DNA from: Triangularia verruculosa
Taxonomy: Eukaryota; Ascomycota; Sordariomycetes; Sordariales; Podosporaceae
Assembly (NCBI GenBank): GCA_033296885.1
Contig: MU863956.1
Location: 108,005-172,004, forward strand
Reading direction: 5' to 3'
DNA: 64,000 nucleotides
The position numbers and the translations under genes are program-made. The stretch's first letter is position 1, and every line of letters starts with the position of its first letter. A model generated the notes under the pieces. The model had not been told where the DNA came from. It ran no database searches and saw only the letters and a list, made by a program, of their open reading frames with translations. Positions 21,489 to 31,800 of the stretch are shown here, one piece after another.

Positions 21489-22417
21489 GCCCTGCTGCTT
21501 GTGTTTCTGATGCCTCGAGGGCGTTGCTGCTTTCAAGAGAAGCGAGAACGGCCCCGGCGGCTGGGAAGCTTCCAGGTATATACGAGTATGAAGAGGATGG
21601 GGCGCATGCTGAGGGCAACTCGACCAAAACCAATTGAATTCTCGAGTGTGGTGATCGAGGCGGATGACGGAGATAGATAACTGTGTCAAGCAAATATTCA
21701 GGCAGATTTTCCACTGGCATTAATCTTTCCTCGGAAAATCAGCAGCTGTTCTCCTGCCGAGGCGGGGCTGGGTGAGCTGATGCGAACTTTGAGCACACCT
21801 GGAAGGAAGGAGCGAAAGTTTCGATCAGGCCGAGCACACTCTGAGTTTGAGGTTCATCGATAATCCATCCTGCACGCCCAGTACAAATTTCAATTCCATC
21901 ATCATGCTGATACGGGAAACAGCCTTTTCACATGTGAAAGTAATGTTTTTGAGTCCCAACAAAAGCAATTCTGCCCACCTCGGTAATTTATATCCTGGGG
22001 TACCATTGCGATATTGGTGGTGGCCAAGCCAACCCAGCCCTACGAGCACAGAGGCTGTGCTTCATCACCTTTGGTGATGGTGGTGTTCCCCGGTTATATT
22101 GCTTGCCTTTTTTAGTGATCAAGTGATGCATGCTAACTGTATATAGTCAAGCTCATGCTCGCGAGGTTGATCCAGATAAGCAGCCCGGCCGGCGACCCTC
22201 GGTTGTTACCGCCAAGACTGCTGCGGCCTCCAAGCTGCTCACCCAATTGGGCAAGGCGTCCTGGTGATGCAAGCATTTGTCGGCACGCCGCGTGGCATAA
22301 AGCTTGTAGTTTGCGGCTCTTATCGACGTATGCATCCGTCTGTTCAAATGAACGACATCACAGATACACGATTTGATTTTCATTGTTTGTGTTGCACCGG
22401 GATCCCAACAGTTCATC
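21489..22417. other. Intergenic region
   Basis: Downstream of the con-13 relic and upstream of the ankyrin gene. Open frames are short and without features. Confidence 0.5.
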
Positions 22418-24193
22418 ATGAGCGACTTACCAAAGCCAGTCGAGCCGCTGGTTGAGACAGCGACAGAATCTCAGCCAACAACTGAGCCAGCAACTCTTTC
22501 AAATGAACGAGCACATAGCCCAACAGATAAAGATCCATCAGTCGAGTCATCAGCAGGATCATCAACAGAAGCACAACCTCTCCCGCCAGCTTACTCTCAC
22601 AACCCCTATCTTAACAACGGAGAAATCGACTTCCCAATTATGGACCCCGAAACTGCCCGTGCCAGAGTCGAAAACCAAGCAGTCTACACCCTCCTCCAAC
22701 GCTATGCCCTCGACCCCAGCTTCTCCAACGACGCCCCCCTCCCAACCTACACCCCTCTCGACTCCTCCTTCATCCCCACCCTTCTCGAACAACTCCCCTC
22801 CCTCTCCACCCTCCTCTCCCTTCCCCTAACGGTTTACCCCCAAGGCCCCTACCCTCGCTACGACAGCAACCTCCGTCGCAGAGTAACCCCCTCCCTCACT
22901 AGCTGCCCATTAGTCGCCTTGGAAGATGCGAACCTCAAATGGAAATACCACAGCATTCAAAAGCAAATCGTCTGCACCTTCTACCACGCCATCACCCACA
23001 AAAACACAGAAATCGTCACCCAGTTCGTCAAGCACGGGTTTATCTCCCCCGACTGCCCCGATTACAACGGGAGAACCCCGCTCATGGCCGCCGTCGAGGC
23101 AGGCAACGGTCAGATGGTCTGCCTGCTCATCTCCCTCGGCGCACAGGTCAACGGCTACGGCAGGCTGCCTTCTCACACGGTCCGCTACAACAAGGGAGAA
23201 AACGGCTATTTGATGCTTGAGCGCACGCCGCTTATGATTGCTGCGAAGAATGGCAATCTGGCATTGGTGAAGCTGTTGATGGAAGACTTTGGAGCTGACG
23301 ATGGGATTATTGCGCCGGATGGACAGCTTGCGCTGAGGCTGGCGGCGGAGGGGGGGCACAGGGAGGTGGTGGAGTACCTTCCTGTGAGAAGAGGAGGTGC
23401 GTGGAGAAGGTGGAAGACGCATCACTCTGTTGCTGTTGAAAGGGTCAGGAGAGCAGCGAGGAGGATAGTCCGGTTTGCGTGGTTTTTCGTTTGGGATGTG
23501 CCGAGGTTCTTGTTGTGGAGTGTGCCCAAGCATGTCGTCATTAAACCTATGGCGAAGGCGGCGAAGTATTGTTGGGAGAACAAGAAGCGGTTTGGGGGGT
23601 GGGCGAAGAGGCAGGTGGAGGAGTTTCCTGGGCGGGTGAAGAGATGCGGGGAGGCGGTTTGGAAGGGGGTCAAGAGATTTCCTGGGGATGTATGGGACGT
23701 GATGAAGGAGATTCCCGGGGTGGTGAAGAGGCTGGGGTTGTTTATTTGGAAGGTGATCAAGAAAATTCCTGAGGTGATGAAGAACTTTGGTGTGTGGGTT
23801 TGGACTACTCTCAAGAGATTGGGAATGGCGGTGGGGAGTGTGTTTCTAAGGATCATATCGGTTATTCACACGGCGGTGGCGGCCGTGCTGGACTTTTTCA
23901 GAAGCATCTCGTTGAAGGATATTTGGAATGGCGTCAAGGCTGTGTTCCATGCCATTTTTGTTGTTGTACCCAAGGCGATTTGGGATGGGATTTTTGGGTT
24001 AGGCAAGTGTGTGGCTACGAGTATGCTGGCCTTGTTTGGACTCACAGGACAGGTACTGGTGTGGCTTTTCCGGGGCCTGGTTTGGGTCATCATGTACGTC
24101 CCAAGCCAGCTTGGGAAGATTATCAATGCGACGTGGGCATCGATTGCAAAGGGGTATTACGAGATTATGGTGTGGATCAACCCGAAACATTAA
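22418..24193 (+). CDS. Ankyrin-repeat protein with long amphipathic, Trp-rich C-terminus
   Basis: Single-exon 591-residue protein from the ATG at 22418. Residues 1-65 are disordered (Thr/Glu/Pro/Ser). Residues about 185-325 contain ankyrin units: NGRTPLMAAVEAGNGQMVCL, ERTPLMIAAKNGNLALVKLL and GQLALRLAAEGGHREVVEYL. From about 326 the protein becomes a long series of short units of the type W-K-x-V-K-x-P with alternating basic and bulky hydrophobic residues, and the last 100 residues are hydrophobic enough to sit in or on a membrane (VVVPKAIWDGIFGLGKCVAT; LVWLFRGLVWVIMYV). This suggests an ankyrin module tethered to a membrane or lipid surface by amphipathic helices; that role is inference. On the plus strand the first half is C-rich and the second half G-rich. 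Confidence 0.78.
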   Translation: MSDLPKPVEPLVETATESQPTTEPATLSNERAHSPTDKDPSVESSAGSSTEAQPLPPAYSHNPYLNNGEIDFPIMDPETARARVENQAVYTLLQRYALDPSFSNDAPLPTYTPLDSSFIPTLLEQLPSLSTLLSLPLTVYPQGPYPRYDSNLRRRVTPSLTSCPLVALEDANLKWKYHSIQKQIVCTFYHAITHKNTEIVTQFVKHGFISPDCPDYNGRTPLMAAVEAGNGQMVCLLISLGAQVNGYGRLPSHTVRYNKGENGYLMLERTPLMIAAKNGNLALVKLLMEDFGADDGIIAPDGQLALRLAAEGGHREVVEYLPVRRGGAWRRWKTHHSVAVERVRRAARRIVRFAWFFVWDVPRFLLWSVPKHVVIKPMAKAAKYCWENKKRFGGWAKRQVEEFPGRVKRCGEAVWKGVKRFPGDVWDVMKEIPGVVKRLGLFIWKVIKKIPEVMKNFGVWVWTTLKRLGMAVGSVFLRIISVIHTAVAAVLDFFRSISLKDIWNGVKAVFHAIFVVVPKAIWDGIFGLGKCVATSMLALFGLTGQVLVWLFRGLVWVIMYVPSQLGKIINATWASIAKGYYEIMVWINPKH

Positions 24194-24429
24194 GCTAAAC
24201 TTTTCGGATGGAGCGGGAGTACGGTTGATTTAGAGGATAGATACCCTTTTCATAGGTATTTTTAGTGATCTCTTTCGTCGTTTGTATCATAGCACGTTTC
24301 TCACTGTAGCTGTCGAAGCTTTTTAACTTCATAACTTCTAATTATCTCGTCTAAAACAAAAGCAGTTAACCTCATATATCACTGGGCATCTTCTAAAGCA
24401 ACCTTCACGCTGCTGCCATGCCCTTCCCC

Positions 24430-25504
24430 CTAATCGTTCTCATCACCATCCAAAACAGCCCAACCCACCCCGCGGTAGTACTTTAAGTCTACAAGCCCGT
24501 GGTTTTGCCCCTCCGGAGTCGTTAGTAATAATGTTGGCTTTGCGTCGCAGGTCTCAGGGGAAGTGCTGGTGTCGCTCTTGGGGGGTGGTGCCGAAGTCTT
24601 GTGCCAGGTGCATTTTGACAGCCCGGACGCTATTCCTTCCATGATCTCGTCTCGCCACTCTTCGTTTTCGAAGTCCCGGACGACGCCAAGCTTTCCTTCA
24701 CAGATGGCTGTGTGCTCGGTGGATCTAAAGGCAAAGGAAAGTGTAATTCCGTGGCCGATAGGAATATCAGTGACAGTGATTGGATTCCATGGTAGAAGGA
24801 ACGCTGGCGGCAACAGAAAGTGTAAAGTTCTCGACAGATTTCGGCTCAGAGTCTTCGGTTTTGGGCTCCAGGTGATCTAGTTGAGGAGAGAGCTCTGGCT
24901 TGAGTTGATGTAAATGGGAGAAGGCGTGAGAAATCGGCCTGTGGCTATGGTGGGAGGCTAGGCAATATGAAGGCTCCCTTTCAAACGTGTAGTGACTATC
25001 GAAGGATGGCTGAGATATCAGATCCTCCTCGACAGGCTTGTTCTCTGTTGAGCTGGCCTTGGAGTCTTCATTGGTCTCTTTTATGAGGGACGCTTGTGGG
25101 CGATAATATTCAATTCCATACCGCCGGTGAACTGTGGGAGTTTCATCCCGAGGAAATACCAATTTCATTGGAGTAGTCGATTCTTGGAACTGGACAGAAG
25201 CGCTAGGAAAGGCTTTATCTTGCCGTGAAGGTCGAGTATACCGCTTCTGCATGGTTTCACATGGGCTCCAGGTCTCCTCGGACTCTGAACAACTCAAGCT
25301 GTCTTCCTCGCCCTCACCATACGGGACTGACTTAGCCACGAGCTCACGAAGCTCGGCCATATGCGGTGCGTTTGCGGCAGCATACATGCACTGCTCACGA
25401 AGTCGTCTGCACTCGGCCAGGGCGTTAATGCTGGCGGCAGAAGCGTCAGGAGGCGCCATGGCAGCAAAGTCGTGCAGCGCATGTAGACGGTTAGAGTGCT
25501 CCAT
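24430..25504 (-). CDS. Hypothetical protein with apparent frameshift or unrecognised intron
   Basis: From the ATG at 25504 an open frame of 245 codons ends at 24767 (MEHSNRLHALHDFAAM..., helix around EAR/ELRELVAK, then disordered). Overlapping it in the +1 frame, 24430-24813, is a second open frame of protein-like composition (LPWNPITVTDIPIGHGITLS ... GQNHGLVDLKYYRGVGWAVL). The two probably belong to one gene. The shift must lie around 24795-24880; no intron of normal length with matching phase could be found, although an AG at about 24881 (CAACTAG) with a weak GTTTGA donor some 110 bp upstream is possible. The family is not recognised. Confidence 0.45.
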
Positions 25505-27270
25505 GGTGAGCGTGTCTGCCGAAACTTTTCTGTACAAGGGCGAGAACTAGGTGATGTATTCGTGAACTCGATAAAGAGGTGACAGGCTTTTTTATGTAGA
25601 AAAGTAACCTGGAAGGGTAGGGATTGTCGAGTGAATCGAAAGCTTTGAATTGATGTTATCGTTCAGGCTTGTTATATTGTTAGAAAAGGCGAAAAGAGAG
25701 ATTGGCTTGAGAGCAAGCGTCTTGGAGATTCATGATACTTTATAAGTGAATTGTTCAGAAACTTTGACAGTAAGGTAACTTTAATTCACTATCTATTGTG
25801 ATCAAAAGTCAATTTTTGTCTTTACCTTTTTTCAAGCCTGCTAGAAGCCACCAAGGCTTAATCTTTTGACTCTGGCATTGAATTCATGTGACGAGATACG
25901 CAATTCACTGCCGTGAGAAAAGAGCATGCGTCGAGCCGGAAAGAGAAGAGCAACAGCATCACCCCATTACCTACACAGTCAGCTTTTTGGCCTGGATTTA
26001 TCTAGCAAGTTGTGGGTCTACCGCGTAGAATATGCGCTGATAGCAGTGGCTAATTAAAAACTGTCGAGGAATCAGTTGTAACATTGTATACCGTCTTTGG
26101 AATTAGCTGGCTGTGTCGCTAGAGGAACTTAGTTGACAAAATACGCCGATATATGGACCCCTTAAAGCGGGTGTTGGAGTTTGCTATGGCTCAAGACGGT
26201 TGGGAAATGAAAGGCATTCAGTGCCAAGCTTTCAGGGGCAATCAGGGGCCCAAACTTTCCCAAAACATCCAACTCACAATGGAAATAATACTAGAATATG
26301 ACGTAAAGCCAACTCTCACCCTGTGCACTGAGACCTGACAGGGTAACAGACAAGAGATGCAGCCCGAAACTGGACGTGGAGAACAGTTCGAAAGCTTTGT
26401 CACTGGTTTTGATATTGTACAAATAAGATCAGGTCTAATAACGTATTCCCATTCCTCCCTCGACCACTAGTCCTCTACCATAACATGGAAGAAGCTCGCT
26501 AGCAGTTTGAGTCCCGGTTTTGGTAAACATGGGTCAAGATTTACACATCAACAACAGCCCCGTGAGAGCCATCATCCGCAAGATTAAAGCGAAAAAGAAA
26601 CATGTTTAGGTAAGTATATAGAGAGAGCCAAACGCCTTGAATGGCAGAAGTTGTTTTGCGTCCAATAACATGTGGAACATCAAAAAGCACAAAGCCTTCT
26701 CCCGCTCGGCTGAGTCCATAACCGCCCTCCCCAGCAGAGTGTGCATCCCGACCTCACCCATGACCGACCAGGCCCACCAAACTTGATGCTGCCAACCCAT
26801 TTCTCCGGACCCTGGAACTTCCCAGCATCACTATCATCCGTTTTATAAAGTACCGAGAAGAAAACCGAAGCTGCCAGCAGGGTATCCCATACACCGACTA
26901 AACCCGCCATCAAGCACAAAGCAGATTTTGCAGTACCCGAGGCGGCAAATGATGAAGAAGAATAAAAAAAGAACATGGCTGCAAAATGAGCAGAAGAAAT
27001 ATGTAAACAGACTGACCAACCGAGTGATTTCCTTTTTTTTTGAACCCCTCTTTCGCCGTCCTCCCATTCCCAGGGGTATTTGTCACCGGACTGACCCAAA
27101 TAGAAAGCTTCAAGTTCAATAAATATTCCACCCTTCCATCCCATAAATGCACCACCTAGTAAGGTACCCCTGCTCTTTTACCCACTTGTATACACACAGA
27201 CATGAATCGAATAAAAGCTCGAAAAAAGAAGAAGAAAGGTTAACGGATCCTTAGTTGCCCAGCCAGGCAT
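25505..27270. other. Intergenic region / 3' flank of bHLH gene
   Basis: About 1.77 kb. Minus-strand frames between 26606 and 27150 overlap in three phases and may be the 3' untranslated region of the bHLH gene. No protein domain is seen. Confidence 0.5.
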
Positions 27271-28877
27271 TTATCGGGGAAATGCCGCTCCTGGTGGACG
27301 ACTGTAGACGGTAGTGCCGTTTGGGCGCGGCGGGCCTTCGTATTGCACACCAGTCATAGCCTCTGGACCCGGACCGTTGTTTGGCCCATCAAATGATCGA
27401 AGTGGTGGCAGCTCGGCTTGTTGCCGGGCTCTCGCATACTGCTCGTTCGCGTAGTGTTCGGAGCCAGGAGGAGGGCCTTGCATCGAGTGATTTGGGCGAT
27501 ACTGAAGCTCCTGGATCTGGCGCCTCATGTCTTCCATTTGTGCGTCTCGCTTGCTCACTTCTTCGGCAAGCTGCTGAACATGAGATTGAAGATCTCTGAT
27601 TGTATTGGTTTGACGTGTGTGTTCTTGGATGGCTTTCCGGACGTTAGCTCTCTATTCTGGCCAAAAGTGTCGACTTGAAAACAAACCTTTGGTGAGGATT
27701 TCCCATTTGGAAGCCTTGGTGCCTCGCTCTTGAGGCATCAGATCCCGAAGCTGCTCAAAAAGCTCCTTCATCTCCGTACGACGCTTCCGCTCGGCTAGCT
27801 TGTGGGTGACACGGAGTTCTGGGGTTCTACTGTATGGCTGACTGCCTGCGTGAAGGCCTCCCTCTTCGTTCTGCAAGTCAGAAAGCTGCTTATGCTGTAG
27901 GGAGTGGTGGTGAGTTGTAGAGTACTCTGACGCAACAGAGAGTCTCTGGTGATACTCGGCCACATTATGGGGATCGTCAAGCCGTCGCTGTCCTGGAGGA
28001 AGCCTCGAGTCTACTGTATACTGGCTGCTGGCTAGTGATTCGGCAACACTGCTCCTCCGTGAGTTTGCCAGAGACTGGGGTGGCCCCGACATGCGTTGTA
28101 TAGCGTTGTCATCCTCAGGGAAAGCCCAGGCCTGACCCTTAGTAGGCTCCGCGGCTCGAGCAATGAGACCTGTGGTTGGCCCTGTGATGGTTGGCGCAAC
28201 TCTTCCTCTGGGATGGCCTTCGGGCTTGCGTTCTGCGTTTGGTTGATATCCATTGGAGATCCGGTTTGTGGCGAGGGAATCGAGGTTGGCACGTGGAAGC
28301 CTCTGCTGTTGCAACGTGTTGTGGATCGAGGAGGTGGACTGGTTGTGGCTTGCATAAGGAGAGCCGCTGAGTCCCAACTGCCCAAAACCCTGGTTGAACC
28401 TGCTATCCACGCTCTCCCTCCGTGACATGCTAGGCTCTGGCAGTTCGCCATGGCCGAACGTGGCGCTGTTGGGTGCCGAATCCAAGGACTGGGGGCGGTC
28501 GAAGCGGCGAGGGTCGGCGCTAAGGGGAGTGGTCGGCGACACAATCGAGGCGACGCTCATGTTGCTGTTTGTCGGGGACACCAGTGGCTGTGGGAGCAGG
28601 TGGGTCGCGGCTGTTGGCGACGGCGTCTTGTCGATGGGTGACGTTTGAAAGCCAGAGTTTGGTGGGCTAAGAACACCCAGGCCCGAGCCTGTAGAATTGT
28701 CTGTAGAAATCATCAGTCTCGCCACTCTTCCAAAGCAAGTACTCCGAGTAGCATACGTTTGCTCGAGACATCACCGCTGGAATAATAAGCCGAGTCTCTG
28801 TGATCTTCGGGCGAGTTGAGCACGCCCGCCAGCGCGGCGGGCCCGAACTTTTGCGATGCTGGCCGTTGTTGCTCCAT
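27271..28877 (-). CDS. bHLH-zipper transcription factor
   Basis: Exons 28757-28877, 27687-28700 and 27271-27632 with introns of 56 and 54 bp (both with good GT/AG and a CTAAC branch in the second) give 498 residues. A long disordered Ser/Pro/Asn/Gln-rich N-terminus precedes a basic helix-loop-helix at about 335-395: basic region THKLAERKRRTEMKE with the H/E/R positions that contact an E-box, helix 1 LFEQLRDLMP, then a loop and KASKWEILTKAIQEHTRQT. The second intron cuts helix 2 after TK. A heptad helix follows (TIRDLQSHVQQLAEEVSKRD onward), so it should dimerise through a zipper, bind CANNTG sites and act in the nucleus. The first exon starts MEQQRPASQKFGPAALAGVL. The targets are unknown. The very long upstream region suggests complex regulation. 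Confidence 0.88.
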
Positions 28878-31800
28878 GACGGTTGGTTGGGCCGTTGCTA
28901 GTCTGGTAGTAGCTGCAGTGTGGAAATCCCAGTCCGCACGTGGCTCAACCCACGGCGGCGTTGAATGTCAACTTGTCGACAGCGACCAACGTATATCAAC
29001 ACCAGAAAAGAAGCAGCCACACTCGAAGATGGCAGCGGTTCTCTCGATCCAGGTTGCAACTCGAGTCAATGGGCCGCTATGAGGGCGGAGCGCGGGATGG
29101 GACGAAAGACGAGCTGTCGCTGCAGGGTGAAGCAATGAATTGAACAGAACCGATGGACGGTGGATAGAGTCGGAACAGAGAAACAGAGGCGGCGTCTCGG
29201 AGTACGATAGTTTGTGTAGTGTCGGGCGGCTGGCGAGTGAAGTGAAAGTGTCCAAGTTGACGGCAGGCAGTATTCGCAAGTAATATCGAACAATGGGTTG
29301 CTGGAACGGGGGGTCAGAGGAGAAGCGGCAGGACCATTGAGTGTCAGGACGGGACAAGCACGTTTTTCAAAGAAGCCTGCCAGCATCGGGCTGGGGACAA
29401 GCTGCCGGGGAGGGGGGTGGAGGGGGAAGCCAAGCGCACCAGCCAGCAGCCAGCAACAAAGGGGCCGCTAGCCGGGGGGATAGCGGGCAGCTAGGATTGG
29501 GCGATGGAATTGATGGGCGGCGATGGTACCGGAGTGGAGAGCGCAAAGGGCTGCTGAGCGAGCGTGGATGGTAGGGGAATCCCTCCAGCGCAAGAAAAGG
29601 ACCCGTTTCTGCGTGGGCAGCCACATGTATCCCGCATGCTCAGGTTCCGGGTACGCAGTTACAATGGGAGCGCCCATGGCACAAGCGCGGTCGATGCATG
29701 CAATGCCAGGGTACATTCAAGGGTTGCGCGTGCGCTTTCTCGGCACAAGTGACACAGAATGAACTATCTCGAGAAAGTACCTCGACAGACTTCCCTTAAC
29801 AGGATGCCGAGATTGGCAGGAGCTAGCACGGTCCCGAGCATGTCGAGCGAGACCCGTGTTTTCGACTATTTGCAATTTTTGGCACGTTTCAGACGCCATG
29901 CCACGAGGGGACAGCTGTTAGTAGCGCAGGCCTGTGGTACAAGATCCCGATCGTCGCCGCCCAGAGAATGGATCCCTGGGCTTTGGGGGCCACTAACGCG
30001 GCGTGGCGTACCATAGTCGGGACGGTTTTGGAAAGTACTTGGAGCGCAGCGGCAGTGAGGGGTGGTGGGTGCCTTGCGCACGCTCTATGTACACTAAACT
30101 CGCAAGCACATGGCAGTCTTGTGGGCCGGGACGGAGAACAAAGGGAGGGTAAGTGCCTCATCATGTGTGCATGTGGATGGCAAAAGGTTACCTGCTCGAA
30201 GTGTAGGTTGAGAGGGAGGTACCTTCCAACAACTTCATCAGTAGGTAGGACGTGGGTCTGGTCGATAGAGAGAAGCTTCCAGTTATTACCTTAATCAGGT
30301 CGTGTTGTGCGGCAAGTGGAGATCATTCGGGTGGAGCGTGCACCTCAGAATCTGAGTCCTGCGCCAGTTTCTACTTTCTAAGTCGGGTGTGTGATGTGAT
30401 CTGTGCAAGTCGCCGCCGATTGTGTCTACAGGAAATGGAGCACCCGTAACGAACCACCGGTCGAGTCCCTCTCTGTGGTGCCTGCCTTCCTACAACAACA
30501 GCTTTGGTGGTTACCAGAGCCAAAGTTTGCCTGCCTGTCCTCCCTTCACCTGGAGATATCACGGTGTCCTTGGCCACACCGCTCGGCTACATCGCTAATA
30601 GATATTGGTGTGACGACCTGTATCGCAGACAGCATACCCAGTATGGCTTGCGGCCAGACCTTGCTGGAGGCCGTATCTCTGACATGTCACTTGATCCCAG
30701 GTTTATCTACTTTGAGGCTATTATTCTACCTCCATGGACGATGGGCTGTGCCGCCTACAGAAGCCAAACGCCGGTTGCAAGTCTTTTGATGCAAGGGAAG
30801 AGAAGACCTCCAATCCTCGAGGGTACCATGGAAGCTGACAGAGAACCATTGGTGTGTCAGAATTGTGAGCAAGATTCGGCAGACTTCCGGCTGAACAGCA
30901 TATGCCACTCGAACCACACCTTCAGCGAGGCCGAATGAAACACAAGACAGCAAGAGGGCTTCATTGAAGGTTTGCATCGTTGGTATCTCAAGCTGACTAC
31001 TGTCTCATGTCAAGAGTCATGTAAACCTTATCTTGATATCTCTAGTGTCATGCTCTGGCTTTAGCTTCCCACAATTACTGCACAGATGATATGGCTGAAG
31101 TGGGCTGAAGTGGGCTTTTTTGAGTTGGCTAGATGATCTCCTAGGGGCGTAAAGCTCGGTTGCTGCTACAGTCTACGTACTCAGCCAAGAACCAGACCTG
31201 TCACTTTGCAGTTAGCGTAGAGGCCTGAGTGAGGGGTGGGACGCCGGAGCACTGGATGATGAAGGAATGCAGTCCATACGGATCCATCCCTCGACCTGCC
31301 ATGCTCGGACCAGCTGGCGATCCATTCAGATGCATTGCAACGTCAGAAAACCCCTGTCCGCGCACAATTGCTTGCACGCTCGGCACGTGTCGTTTAAGTT
31401 TCCCGCCCAATGGCTCTTTCGGCGGAAATATTTATTGGCTCTTGGCCGGTAGCCTCATTGCTCCAGCCTGATCAGGGAAGTCGGGACGGTAGCATGCTGC
31501 CACGCCGGATCGACTTTTTGTTTGTGGATATGGACCGTGCTTTGTTTCCCATATCGCGGACCAAAACGCCAATGCTTTCGGACGGGATGTTGCGCTGAAG
31601 GTTGAAAGAGGAACCGAGAGATTCCAGCCGAGCCAGGGTGCCCGCTGCTTTCTCGGTGACGAACGTGAGCTTCAGTGGCTTCCCGTTGAGTGACATTGTT
31701 TCGGGCCTGCTTGTGGCCTGCTTTTTGGATTGACCTTTTAAGCTTGCCGCCGGCCGTCTGAAGTGCCAAGTGTCAGAGCGGAAGCCGCCAGCTGGCCTGA

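Noticed and set aside
26680..27144. 154-codon minus-strand frame next to the bHLH gene
   Set aside because: Lies in the likely 3' untranslated region; three overlapping phases are open and none shows family features.
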